Source: Ectopseudomonas mendocina (GTDB taxonomy: Bacteria > Pseudomonadota > Gammaproteobacteria > Pseudomonadales > Pseudomonadaceae). Taken from it: a stretch of 64,000 nt of DNA. The stretch covers positions 124,001 through 188,000 of the forward strand of contig NZ_JADTQG010000010.1 of NCBI RefSeq assembly GCF_016008875.1, in the 5' to 3' direction. Positions 1 through 8,706 of this stretch are shown piece after piece. The translations under genes were made by a program, and so were the position numbers. The notes under the pieces are model-generated. The model was not told the DNA's origin. It searched no databases and worked only from the letters and a program-made list of their open reading frames with translations. Position 1 is the first letter of the stretch. Every line of letters starts with the position of its first letter.

Positions 1-1
1 C

Positions 2-772
2 CTGAGCGAGCCGCGCGCGGTGGATCGCTCGATTGCTTCGCTGGCTGCGGCCAGCATCTATAGCACCGATCATCACCTGGCCCTGGCACGCTCGCAGACG
101 AGCGGCGGGCATGATCCCGAGGCACTGGTCGAGCGTCATGTGCGTCGCCTGGAAGCGCTACGTCGAGCCGGTATCGTCGAGCGGCTGGCCGAGGGGGTCT
201 GGCGGGTGCCGACCGATCTGCCCGAGCAAGGCCGGCAGCATGATGCTCGCCGCCTGGGCGACGTCGCCGTCGAGCTGCGCACGCCGCTGCCCCTCGAGCA
301 GCAGGCGCGCGCCGTCGGCGCGACCTGGCTGGACCAACAGCTGATCGGCGGCAACCGCGAGCTGGTCGACAAGGGCTTCGGCAAGGAGGTGCGCGAAGCG
401 TTGCGGCAGCGCGCCGACTTCCTGGTGGAACAGGGGCTGGCCGAACGCCTGGGCCAACGCGTGGTGCTTGCACGCAACCTGCTGGCCACGCTACGCGGGC
501 GGGAGCTGACGGCGGCAGCGCGCGAGATCTCGGAGCAGACAGGTATGCAGTACCGCCCGACGGCGGAGGGCCAGCGCGTCAGCGGGATCTACCGGCGCAG
601 CGTGCAGCTAGCCAGCGGCCGTTATGCCCTGCTCGACGACGGCATCGGCTTCAGCTTGGTGCCGTGGAAGCCGGTGGTCGAGCAGAGGCTTGGGCAGAGC
701 GTGTCGGCAGTGATCCAAGGCAACAGCGCGTCCTGGCAACTGGGTCGCCAGCGCGGGCCGTCGATTGGTTGA
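2..772 (+). CDS. Relaxase, DUF3363 family, C-terminal part (cut by window edge)
   Basis: The reading frame is open to the left edge, so only the last 256 codons are visible and the true start lies outside the window. The sequence matches the C-terminal DUF3363 region of VirD2-like relaxases carried by Tn4371-type ICEs (often called RlxS), including the end section with YRRSVQLASGRYALLDDG and FSLVPWKP. The catalytic Tyr/His N-terminal domain is not visible. Such relaxases nick oriT and pilot the strand through the TraG/Trb channel encoded at 31427-42953. It ends 17 bases before the convergent regulator gene. Family assignment is from recalled similarity; the ICE context supports it strongly. 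Confidence 0.85.
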   Translation: MSEPRAVDRSIASLAAASIYSTDHHLALARSQTSGGHDPEALVERHVRRLEALRRAGIVERLAEGVWRVPTDLPEQGRQHDARRLGDVAVELRTPLPLEQQARAVGATWLDQQLIGGNRELVDKGFGKEVREALRQRADFLVEQGLAERLGQRVVLARNLLATLRGRELTAAAREISEQTGMQYRPTAEGQRVSGIYRRSVQLASGRYALLDDGIGFSLVPWKPVVEQRLGQSVSAVIQGNSASWQLGRQRGPSIG

Positions 773-789
773 GCAACAGGCGCCGGGGC

Positions 790-1644
790 TTATACCAACG
801 CCGGTTCCTGCTGCAACCACTGCTCGAAGTCGCGGCTCTGCGGCATGCCTTCCTTGGCTGCGTAGTAGACCAGCCGCAGGTGGCGATCCTCGTCGATGGT
901 CAGCGTGGTGTGTTCGAACACCACCTGGCCAACCGCTTCGATGTGCAGGTGGCGGATCCCCTGGCACGGGCCGTGGATGTCCTGCTGCCGCCACCAGTCC
1001 CTGAAGTCCGGCGAGGCCTTCTCCAGGTCCTTCACCAGCGCGGCGATATCCGGATCCTGGGTCGCCCGCACGAAGTCGCGGCGAAAGCTGGAGAGGATCT
1101 GCAGCGCCTGCTCATCCCAAGGGTTGAACAGCTCGCGCATGGCCGGGCTGGTGAACAGCATCCACAACAGGTTGCGGCGGTCCGCCGGCAGCGCGGAGAA
1201 ACCGAACACCCGATCCGCCGCGGCATTCCAGGCCAATACGTCCCAGCGCAGGTTGAGCACGTAGGCCGGGCGCGAGGGGATGTCGCCCATCAGTCGGTGA
1301 ATCAGCGCAGGCACCGTGCACCAGGTCTTGCCCGGCTCTGGCGGCAGACGCTGGTGAGCCAGCAGGAACAGGTGGCGACGCTCGGTGGCATCCAGCTTGA
1401 GCGTGCGCGAAAGGTTGTCGAGGAAGGTCGCAGACACGCTGATGTCCCGCCCTTGTTCCAGCCAGGTGTACCAGGACAAACCCACCCCTGCCAGTGCCGC
1501 GACCTCCTCGCGACGCAGCCCTGGCGTGCGCCGTCGACTACCGGCGGGCAGGCCCACCTCCTCCGGCGAAATTCGTTCGCGGCGACTACGCAGGAATTCG
1601 GCCAGCTCTACCCGAGTGCGTTCAGCTGTGCGAGGCGCGCTCAT
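790..1644 (-). CDS. MmyB-like HTH transcriptional regulator
   Basis: A 284-residue protein. An N-terminal XRE-type helix-turn-helix (about residues 35-90, with RREEVAALAGVGLSWYTWLEQGR) is followed by an MmyB-type ligand-binding domain (about residues 105-275, with WDVLAWNAAADRVFG). The start at 1644 was chosen over longer options because GGAGG sits 7 bases upstream. Members usually sit divergent from, and control, an enzyme or exporter gene. Here it is divergent from the aminolevulinate-synthase-like gene, so it is the likely pathway regulator. The effector is unknown. Confidence 0.85.
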   Translation of the reverse strand: MSAPRTAERTRVELAEFLRSRRERISPEEVGLPAGSRRRTPGLRREEVAALAGVGLSWYTWLEQGRDISVSATFLDNLSRTLKLDATERRHLFLLAHQRLPPEPGKTWCTVPALIHRLMGDIPSRPAYVLNLRWDVLAWNAAADRVFGFSALPADRRNLLWMLFTSPAMRELFNPWDEQALQILSSFRRDFVRATQDPDIAALVKDLEKASPDFRDWWRQQDIHGPCQGIRHLHIEAVGQVVFEHTTLTIDEDRHLRLVYYAAKEGMPQSRDFEQWLQQEPALV

Positions 1645-1800
1645 ACGGTTACCTCCAGTACTAGGATAAACAGTCAAATTGTAACCCCTATAAATCCCGA
1701 GAAGAATAGCCCGACCTGGCCGCAATTACCCGAGCCAGGGCTCTCGCTTGATGAGGAACCACACAGAGACGTGTCATCAACTCGCTAAGGAGATAAACGG
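1645..1800. promoter_or_regulatory. Divergent promoter region of the biosynthetic locus
   Basis: This 156-base gap separates the MmyB-like regulator from the ALAS-like gene. It holds the inverted repeat CCTGGC (1715-1720) / GCCAGG (1734-1739), a possible operator, and a strong ribosome binding site AAGGAG directly before 1801. No convincing -35/-10 pair stands out, so the promoter assignment rests on gene arrangement. Confidence 0.4.
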
Positions 1801-3033
1801 ATGTACCAAGCACTTCTTCGGGAACAACTGGAGACATTGAAGTCCTCCAACCAATACCGCACCTTCACCACCCTCAGCCGCATCTGCGGCCAGTACCCGT
1901 TGGCCAAACTGGATGGCTGTGAGCAAGAACCGGTGATGGTCTGGTGCAGCAACGACTACCTCGGGATGTCGCAACATCCTGCAGTGCGCGAACAGATGCA
2001 CGATGCGTTGGAGACCTACGGTGCAGGCTCCGGCGGCTCGCGTAATATCGGCGGTTCGCACGAGGTGTATGCCAGCCTCGAGGCAAGCCTGGCCGACTGG
2101 CACGGCAAGGAAGCTGCGCTTGTTTTTCCCACCGGCTTCGGCTCCAACGATGCCACCCTACAGTGCCTGCTGCGGCGCATCCCCGACTGCGTGGTGATCA
2201 GTGACGAATTGAACCACGCCTCCATCGTCAACGGCATTCGCTCGACGCCCAACGAGCGCAAGATCTTCCGCCATAACGATGTCGAGCATCTGGAGCAGAT
2301 TCTCGCCAGCTACCCGCTGGGTCAGCCGAAGATCGTGGTGTTCGAGTCGATCTACTCGATGGATGGGGACATTGCCCCAATCGCCGAAATCGTTGCGATC
2401 GCCAAGCGCTACAACGCCCTCACCTACCTCGACGAGGTGCATGCAGTGGGCATGTACGGCCCGCGCGGCGCCGGCATCGCCGCCGAGCTGGGTGTATCTG
2501 ATCAGGTCGACATCATCCAGGGCACCATGGCCAAGGCCATCGGTGTAATCGGCGGCTATATCGCCTCGACCCAGGTGATCGTCGATGCGGTGCGCTCCTT
2601 CGCCACAGGTTTCATCTTCACCACCTCGTTGCCGCCGGCGATCACTGCCGGCTGCCTGGCCAGCGTCGAGCACCTCAAGGCCAGCAGTACCGAGCGTGGT
2701 CGCCTGCATGCCCAAACCGCCAAGCTGCGCGAGCGGCTCAAGCATCATGACGTGCCGGTGATGCCCTGCTCGCAGACCCACGTGCTACCGGTGCGGGTAG
2801 GTGAAGCCAAGCGCTGCAAAGCGGCAGCCGAACGTCTGCTGCACAAACATGGTGTGTACCTGCAGCCGATCAACTATCCCTCGGTACCGGTGGGCACCGA
2901 GCGTTTCCGCGTCAACGCCACGCCGAACCACAGCGATACGCAGATCGAGCACCTGGCGCTGTCGCTGCGCGAGACCTTCGAGCATTTCAGCATCCCGCTT
3001 GCGTCCGAGGTGTTCGCTGCGGAGGTGGCCTGA
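1801..3033 (+). CDS. 5-aminolevulinate synthase-like alpha-oxoamine synthase
   Basis: A 410-residue PLP enzyme of the alpha-oxoamine synthase family, close to Rhodobacter-type 5-aminolevulinate synthase (glycine + succinyl-CoA). Visible landmarks: WCSNDYLGM near residue 48, H139 in [17 protein letters not shown] from D211, and the PLP lysine K245 in GTMAKAIG. At the position equal to Thr83 of R. capsulatus ALAS, the glycine-specificity residue in GGTRNISG, this protein has Ser80 (GGSRNIGG). Pseudomonads make heme by the C5 route, so a housekeeping role is unlikely. It leads a tight operon with acetyltransferase, oxidoreductase, amidotransferase and exporter genes. That suggests condensation of succinyl-CoA with an amino acid, perhaps serine, for an antimetabolite. 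Family is certain; substrate is inference. Confidence 0.9.
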   Translation: MYQALLREQLETLKSSNQYRTFTTLSRICGQYPLAKLDGCEQEPVMVWCSNDYLGMSQHPAVREQMHDALETYGAGSGGSRNIGGSHEVYASLEASLADWHGKEAALVFPTGFGSNDATLQCLLRRIPDCVVISDELNHASIVNGIRSTPNERKIFRHNDVEHLEQILASYPLGQPKIVVFESIYSMDGDIAPIAEIVAIAKRYNALTYLDEVHAVGMYGPRGAGIAAELGVSDQVDIIQGTMAKAIGVIGGYIASTQVIVDAVRSFATGFIFTTSLPPAITAGCLASVEHLKASSTERGRLHAQTAKLRERLKHHDVPVMPCSQTHVLPVRVGEAKRCKAAAERLLHKHGVYLQPINYPSVPVGTERFRVNATPNHSDTQIEHLALSLRETFEHFSIPLASEVFAAEVA

Positions 3034-3034
3034 G

Positions 3035-3538
3035 ATGGAGCAGTCCTTCCTCACCGTACGCCCGGCGACCCAGGCCGACTTGGCCAGCCTGGTGGAGCTG
3101 CGCGCCTATCTGCTGGACGGCACAGCCGCCAGCTATTCGAGCAAGACGCCGGAGGACGCGGCGCACTGGCGGGTGGCCTACCGCACCTGGCTGAGTAGCC
3201 GCCTGAACGACAGCGACTGCGTGCAGATCCTCTCCGCCGAGCACAAGGAATCCGGCCAGGTGCTGGGCTGCGCGACGGCCATCATCGACCAACGCGCGCC
3301 GGCGCCGGGCTGCCTCAACGGCCTGTCCGGCTGGGTGCAGTCGGTGGTGGTGGAACCGCAGTGGCGGGGCCGTGGCATCGCCAAGCAACTGATGCAGCAC
3401 CTGCTGCGCTGGTTCGCCAACCGCGACGTCGGCTGCGTGGTGCTGCAGAGCACCGCGGATGCCGGCACGCTGTACCAGACCCTCGGCTTCGCCGTCAGCG
3501 ACGAGCGCCTGCTGATCCGTCAGGAGGCCTCGGCATGA
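3035..3538 (+). CDS. GNAT-family N-acetyltransferase
   Basis: A 167-residue single-domain GNAT protein. The acetyl-CoA-binding motif is visible as VVVEPQWRGRGIAKQLM near residues 107-123, and the C-terminal part carries the usual LYQTLGF signature. The start lies one base after the stop of the ALAS-like gene, and its own stop overlaps the next start (ATGA), so the genes are translationally coupled. In an alaremycin-type pathway an enzyme of this family would acetylate the new 5-amino group. This is inferred from context, not from the sequence. Confidence 0.88.
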   Translation: MEQSFLTVRPATQADLASLVELRAYLLDGTAASYSSKTPEDAAHWRVAYRTWLSSRLNDSDCVQILSAEHKESGQVLGCATAIIDQRAPAPGCLNGLSGWVQSVVVEPQWRGRGIAKQLMQHLLRWFANRDVGCVVLQSTADAGTLYQTLGFAVSDERLLIRQEASA

Positions 3539-4605
3539 AGATTCTGATCATCGGCCTGGGCTACGCCGGCAACCGCTACCGCCGCGCCTTCGAACATATC
3601 GCCACGAGTACCGGCCTGCCGCTGTCGCTAGCCTATGTCGGGCGTCGGCAGAAGACGACCGAACTGCCCTACTTCGACAACGTTGGCCGCGCGCTGCTGG
3701 TGTTTGAGCCGGACATCGTGGTGGTCAGCGTCAACGACCACAGCCATGCGCCTGTGCTCAAGCAGCTGGCCGGCTACCGGGGCTTCGTGCTCTGCGAGAA
3801 ACCCCTGGTCACGCCTGCTGACGACCTGGATGAGCTGCTCGGTGCGCTAGATCGGATCAGTGGCTTTGCCCTCGACCTGGTTGAGCGCTACTCGGAAGTA
3901 ACCCAGCAATTGCGTGACTGGGTCGAGCGTCACGACTGGCAACTGGTACGCGCCAGCTTTCACTGGGGCAAGGATCGTATCAACGACTACCGCCCCACCT
4001 GCGGCGTGACCAGCGAGGTGATCCATGCCCTGGATCTGGTCGGCTGGATCTGCCCGCGCCCCGGCCAGCTCCAGCTCGAAGGTGTGCTCGGTGTGCGCTC
4101 GGACTTCTCCATCTCCGGCGCAGAGGTGCTCGACACCGTGCAACTCACCGCCAGCCTGGGCGAAGCGCGGATCACCGGTTACGCCAGCTTCGTCAACATC
4201 GTGCGTCAGCGCACCGTGGATTTCAGCTTCGTCGACCGCGACGCCCGGCTGATCCATGCGCGCCTGGTGTTCGACACCCCGCGCTGGGATCACGACCAGT
4301 TGCGTATCTGGACGCGCGCCGCCAACGGCACCGAGGAGCTGCTGCACGAGTTCGCCACCGCTCCCGACGAGCCAGGGCTGGACACCCTGCACAAACTATC
4401 GCGGCTGTGCCGGCAGGTTGTGCGCGCCGTAGCACTCAAGGAGCCGCCCCGCCAACCCTTCGCCGGCCTCGATACCGCCGTGGCGCTGCAACGCCTGCTC
4501 AACGACATGGAAACCCATGCCCAAACCCCAGCACCGGCGCGCTGCGTCCATGGCGAGACGCGCGTGCTGCTGGCCGAGGACAGCGACCTGGAAAGCCTCG
4601 GGTAA
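3535..4605 (+). CDS. Gfo/Idh/MocA family oxidoreductase
   Basis: A 356-residue protein with an N-terminal NAD(P)-binding Rossmann fold (GLGYAGNR at residues 7-14) and the family motif CEKPL near residue 87. The C-terminal half has the beta-sheet substrate domain typical of Gfo/Idh/MocA proteins. The start overlaps the stop of the acetyltransferase gene by four bases. The C-terminal tail after about residue 330 is unlike the family core and may be flexible. In the operon it could carry out the redox or dehydration step that turns a hydroxymethyl side chain into an exomethylene. That role is inference only. Confidence 0.85.
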   Translation: MKILIIGLGYAGNRYRRAFEHIATSTGLPLSLAYVGRRQKTTELPYFDNVGRALLVFEPDIVVVSVNDHSHAPVLKQLAGYRGFVLCEKPLVTPADDLDELLGALDRISGFALDLVERYSEVTQQLRDWVERHDWQLVRASFHWGKDRINDYRPTCGVTSEVIHALDLVGWICPRPGQLQLEGVLGVRSDFSISGAEVLDTVQLTASLGEARITGYASFVNIVRQRTVDFSFVDRDARLIHARLVFDTPRWDHDQLRIWTRAANGTEELLHEFATAPDEPGLDTLHKLSRLCRQVVRAVALKEPPRQPFAGLDTAVALQRLLNDMETHAQTPAPARCVHGETRVLLAEDSDLESLG

Positions 4606-4627
4606 CCCAATCACAAGGAGAACGACT

Positions 4628-6481
4628 ATGTGTGGAATCGCTGGATGGCTGTCCTACAGCCAGAACCTGGAAACGAAACGCGACACCCTGCAGCGCATGA
4701 CCGACACCATGGCCCTGCGCGGGCCTGATGCCGGCGGACTGTGGATCGACGGCCCGGTCGGCCTGGGTCATCGGCGTCTGTCGATCATCGATTTGGAGGG
4801 CGGCCGCCAACCGATGACGGCGATGCACGATGGCCCGCGCGAGGTTGCCGCCATCACCTACAGCGGCGAGGTCTACAACTTCCGCGAGCTGCGCACCGAG
4901 TTGCAGCGACTCGGTCATCAGTTCAAAACCCGCAGTGACACCGAAGTGGTGCTGCGCGCCTATGTCGAATGGGGCGAGGCTTTCGTCGAGCGACTCAATG
5001 GCATGTATGCCTTCGCCATCTGGGACCTGCGTTCGCAAGAGCTGCTGCTGATCCGCGACCGCATGGGCGTCAAGCCGCTTTATTACTTCCCCACCACAGA
5101 CGGCGTGGTGTTCGGCTCCGAACCCAAGGCGCTGCTGGCCAATCCGCTGGTGCCGCGCAAGGTGCGCGCCGATGGCCTGCGCGAAATCCTGGAGATGGTG
5201 AAGACGCCGGGCCATGCCGTGTTCGACGGCATGCGCGAGGTGATGCCGGGCGAGATCGTGCGCATCAACCGCCAGGGCCTGGGCCGCCGCCACTACTGGA
5301 AGCTCGAGGCGCGCGAGCACGAACACACACTGGACGAGACCATCCGTCATACCCGCGATTTGCTGGAGGACATCGTCGATCGCCAGATCGTCGCCGACGT
5401 GTCGCTGTGCAGCCTGCTCTCCGGCGGCCTGGATTCTTCGATCATCACCGCGCTGGCGTCGAAGAAGCTGTTGGCCGTAGGCAAGGAGAACATCCGCTCC
5501 TTCTCCGTCGACTTCGTCGACCACGGCAGCGGCTTCACCGGCGATGCCGTACGCGGTACGCCCGATGCACCCTTCGTGCGCGACCTGGTGGAGAAGATTC
5601 GCTCCAGCCACCAGGAGATCGTCCTCGACAGCCGCGAGCTGGCCGATCCGGCGTTGCGCGCGCAGATCGTCCGCGCCCTCGACCTGCCACCGGCCTTCTG
5701 GGGCGACATGTGGCCATCGCTCTACCGGCTGTTCCAGGAGGTGCGCAAGCACTCGACGGTGGCGCTGTCCGGCGAGAGCGCGGACGAGGTGTTCGGTGGC
5801 TACCGCTGGTTCCACGATCCGGAGGCAATCCAGGCCGACACCTTCCCCTGGCTGACCTCGGTCACCGGCAAGTACTTCGATGGCAAGACCCTGTTCGATC
5901 CAGGACTGCTGGCCCAGCTCGACATGCACAACTTCCTGCGCGACAGCTACACCCAGGCCATCGCCGAAGCGCCGCTACTGACCGGCGAAAGCGCGGTGGA
6001 TCAGCGCATGCGGCAGATGAGCTACGTCAACCTGACCCGCTTCGTGCAAACCCTGCTCGACCGCAAGGACCGCATGAGCATGGCCGTCGGCCTCGAGGTG
6101 CGGGTGCCCTTCTGTGACCACCGCCTGGTCGAGTACGCCTTCAACATCCCGTGGGCGATGAAGGCCTTCGACGGGCGGGAGAAAAGCATCCTGCGCGCGG
6201 CGACCCGCGACCTACTGCCGGAGTCGATCAGCGAACGGGTCAAGAGCCCCTACCCCTCAACCCAGGATCCGGCCTATGAGCAGGCGCTGCGTGATGCCCT
6301 GGCCGCCATCCAGGCGGATCGCAATGCGCCAGTCACGCCCCTGCTCGACAGCGGCCGTATCCAGCAGACCCTGGCCAAGCCGCTCGGCAGCGTCTCGCCC
6401 ATGTACGAGCGCATGGGCATGGAGCTGGCGGTCGGCCTCAATACCTGGCTGAACGAGTACGACGTCAGCCTCGAACTCTAG
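4628..6481 (+). CDS. Asparagine synthase-like glutamine-dependent amidotransferase
   Basis: A 617-residue AsnB-type protein. Cys2 (MCGIAGWL) is the N-terminal nucleophile of the class II glutaminase domain, with RGPDAGG near residue 32 and GHRRLSIID near 49. The synthetase domain carries the ATP pyrophosphatase loop SGGLDSS near residue 267 and SGESADEVFGGY near 385. The start is preceded by AGGAG seven bases upstream. Both half-reactions look intact, so it should transfer ammonia from glutamine to an adenylated carboxylate. Inside this operon the acceptor is more likely the pathway product than aspartate, giving a terminal amide. A plain asparagine synthetase cannot be excluded. Confidence 0.88.
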   Translation: MCGIAGWLSYSQNLETKRDTLQRMTDTMALRGPDAGGLWIDGPVGLGHRRLSIIDLEGGRQPMTAMHDGPREVAAITYSGEVYNFRELRTELQRLGHQFKTRSDTEVVLRAYVEWGEAFVERLNGMYAFAIWDLRSQELLLIRDRMGVKPLYYFPTTDGVVFGSEPKALLANPLVPRKVRADGLREILEMVKTPGHAVFDGMREVMPGEIVRINRQGLGRRHYWKLEAREHEHTLDETIRHTRDLLEDIVDRQIVADVSLCSLLSGGLDSSIITALASKKLLAVGKENIRSFSVDFVDHGSGFTGDAVRGTPDAPFVRDLVEKIRSSHQEIVLDSRELADPALRAQIVRALDLPPAFWGDMWPSLYRLFQEVRKHSTVALSGESADEVFGGYRWFHDPEAIQADTFPWLTSVTGKYFDGKTLFDPGLLAQLDMHNFLRDSYTQAIAEAPLLTGESAVDQRMRQMSYVNLTRFVQTLLDRKDRMSMAVGLEVRVPFCDHRLVEYAFNIPWAMKAFDGREKSILRAATRDLLPESISERVKSPYPSTQDPAYEQALRDALAAIQADRNAPVTPLLDSGRIQQTLAKPLGSVSPMYERMGMELAVGLNTWLNEYDVSLEL

Positions 6482-6566
6482 TCCCCAACCGGATGTGGCC
6501 CCGGTGCGGGGCCGCATCACTCCGCTGTACCACCCACGCGTTCTTGCAACGCAAGCGAGTCCGAGC

Positions 6567-7766
6567 ATGCACACACCCAACCAATCACCCATCTACCTCA
6601 TAGCGCTGGGGGCCTTCGCCCTCGGCATGGCCTCCTACGTCACCGCCGGGTTGATCCCGATGATCGAGGCCTCGTTCGCGGTTTCCGTCGCGGTGGCCGC
6701 CCAGCTGGTCACCGCCTTCACCCTGGCCTACGGCCTGGGTTCGCCGATCTTCGTGGCCCTGACCCCAGCAAATCGTCAGCGCGCCGGCCTGTTGCTAGCC
6801 CTAGGCCTGTTCGTCATCGCCAACGCCGCCAGCGCGCTGGCCGAGAGCTTCACCGCGCTCATGGTCTGGCGCGCCATCGCTGGCATCGGCGCCGGCGTCT
6901 ACCTGGCCATGGGCATCGGCGCCTCGGCCGCCGTGTCCACCCCGGAACGCCGCGGCAAGGCCATCGCCATAATCATGGGCGGCATGGCCAGCGGCGTGGT
7001 GCTGGGCGTGCCGCTCAGCCTGCTGATCGCCGAACAGCTGGGCTGGCAGTCCGCCCTGTGGCTGGTCACCCTGCTTGGCCTGGTGGCCTTCTTCGGCCTG
7101 CTGCTGAAGCTCCCTTCACTGCCTGCGGCCACCGCCACCACGCTGGGCCAGAAGCTGGCGATCCTCGGCGATGGTCATGTGCTGGTCATTCTGCTGGTGT
7201 CGCTGCTGGCCGCCATTGCCAGCCTGGGCATGTACACCTTCATCGCCCCGCTGCTGGCTGACCCGGCCTATGGCGGGGTGCGCTCGGTCACGCCCTATCT
7301 GTGGGTCTGGGGCATCGGCGGCGTGCTGGGCAGCTTCCTGATCGGCCCGCTGGTGGATCGCATCAAGGGCCCGATGCTTACCTTTGCCATCATGCTGATC
7401 CTCGCCGTGTCGCTGTTCGTACTGCCGCTGGCGGCGGCCCTCAGCACCTGGCTGGTGATGCTGCCCATCGCCCTGTGGGGCGCGGTCGGCTGGGCGCTGC
7501 AGGTGCCGCAGAATAACGAGCTGATCCTGGCGCGCCAGGCCCAAGGCGACGGCAACCTGGCCATCGCCCTGAACGAGTCGGCGCTGTACCTGGGCAGCGC
7601 CATTGGTGCCGCGGCTGGCGGTTTCGTGCTGCTGTTACAGCTGCCCACCTGGACCCTGGCTGCCAGTGCCGGCGGTGTCGCCGCGCTGGGCGCCCTGCTG
7701 CAGATCGTCAACCTGCGTCGTCAGCCAAACTGGAACGGCGACGTGCAAGCCGAACCCTACAACTGA
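6567..7766 (+). CDS. MFS exporter, 12 membrane segments
   Basis: A 399-residue major facilitator protein of the DHA1 drug-efflux type, with about twelve hydrophobic segments and no signal peptide. The loop between segments 2 and 3 (near PIFVALTPANRQRAG) corresponds to the MFS signature region. It follows the amidotransferase gene by 85 bases. As last gene of the biosynthetic operon it is the likely exporter and self-protection factor for the product. Family assignment is firm; the cargo is inferred from context. Confidence 0.88.
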   Translation: MHTPNQSPIYLIALGAFALGMASYVTAGLIPMIEASFAVSVAVAAQLVTAFTLAYGLGSPIFVALTPANRQRAGLLLALGLFVIANAASALAESFTALMVWRAIAGIGAGVYLAMGIGASAAVSTPERRGKAIAIIMGGMASGVVLGVPLSLLIAEQLGWQSALWLVTLLGLVAFFGLLLKLPSLPAATATTLGQKLAILGDGHVLVILLVSLLAAIASLGMYTFIAPLLADPAYGGVRSVTPYLWVWGIGGVLGSFLIGPLVDRIKGPMLTFAIMLILAVSLFVLPLAAALSTWLVMLPIALWGAVGWALQVPQNNELILARQAQGDGNLAIALNESALYLGSAIGAAAGGFVLLLQLPTWTLAASAGGVAALGALLQIVNLRRQPNWNGDVQAEPYN

Positions 7767-7779
7767 CGGAGGAAAGGCC

Positions 7780-8706
7780 GTGGAACTGCGCCACCTTCGC
7801 TGTTTCATCGCCGTCGCAGAAGAACTGCATTTTGCCCGCGCCGCCGCGCGCCTGCATATCGAACAATCGCCTCTATCGCGGATCATCAAAGAGCTGGAGT
7901 ACCGCCTGGGCGTGCAGCTGTTCGAGCGCACCACGCGGCGCACGCGCCTGACCTGGGCCGGCAAGGTGCTCTTGGAAGAAGCGCGCCGGGTACTCGCTGT
8001 GGTCGACCAGGCCAAGGCCAGCGTCAAGAGCGCAGCGGCCGGCTACCGCGGGCGCATCCGCGTCGCGCTGTCCGACGGCATCCCTCAAGCGCGCCTGGCC
8101 GCCCTGCTCGCCCTGTGCCGCGAAGAAGAACCGGAGGTCGAGATCTGCCTGTCGGAAGTCACCTTCAGCGAACAGGCCAGAGGCCTGAGCGATGACCTGT
8201 TCGACATCGGGCTCGCACAGTCCGACGAGGTGGGCGATGGACTGGTGGCCGAGCCGGTCTGGTTCGATCCGCTGGTGGTGGCGGTGCCTGCCCGCCACCC
8301 GCTGCTGACCTATCGACGCGTGCCGCTCGACGAGGCGGTGCGCTATCCGCTGGTGCTCTGCGATCCGCAGGTCTGCGAAGGCTTCTGGCAACAGCTGCAG
8401 CGGGTGCTGGGCGCTGTGGACACACGGCTGACCATCGCAGACCGCGTCCCCACCCTGGACCTGATGATGGCGCTAGTCGCCGCGGGCTACGGGCTGGGTT
8501 TCTCCAGCCTGGCGCGCATTACCGAACTCAACAACCCGGACGTCGTGGCCCGGCCGCTGGCCGGCTGCCCCGCGATGCTGACCACCTACCTGATACGGCG
8601 CCAAGGCGAACCGGCCGAGCAACTGGCCCGGTTTATTGGCCGGGTGAGCCCGACGGAAAGCCAGGCGTTGCTGCCTAATCACACATTCCACGAGGAGATC
8701 GCTTGA
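7780..8706 (+). CDS. LysR-family transcriptional regulator of the ICE core
   Basis: A 308-residue LysR regulator with the N-terminal winged helix (LRCFIAVAEELHFARAAARLHIEQSPLS, residues 4 onward, abbreviated) and a C-terminal effector domain of the CbnR/ClcR type. GTG is the start, with GGAGGAAAGG upstream. In Tn4371-type ICEs a LysR gene followed by an eexN gene normally sits just before traG, so I read this as ICE core (traR-like), not part of the biosynthetic locus. The gap to the MFS gene is only 13 bases, so read-through from the biosynthetic operon is possible. Confidence 0.85.
   Translation: MELRHLRCFIAVAEELHFARAAARLHIEQSPLSRIIKELEYRLGVQLFERTTRRTRLTWAGKVLLEEARRVLAVVDQAKASVKSAAAGYRGRIRVALSDGIPQARLAALLALCREEEPEVEICLSEVTFSEQARGLSDDLFDIGLAQSDEVGDGLVAEPVWFDPLVVAVPARHPLLTYRRVPLDEAVRYPLVLCDPQVCEGFWQQLQRVLGAVDTRLTIADRVPTLDLMMALVAAGYGLGFSSLARITELNNPDVVARPLAGCPAMLTTYLIRRQGEPAEQLARFIGRVSPTESQALLPNHTFHEEIA

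Noticed and set aside
664-1788. A 374-codon plus-strand frame over the MmyB-like regulator
   Set aside because: It is antisense to a protein with recognisable HTH and MmyB domains, and has no ribosome binding site.
4499-5929. A 476-codon open frame opposite the amidotransferase gene
   Set aside because: Composition is typical of antisense frames in GC-rich genes. The opposite strand encodes a full AsnB-like protein.
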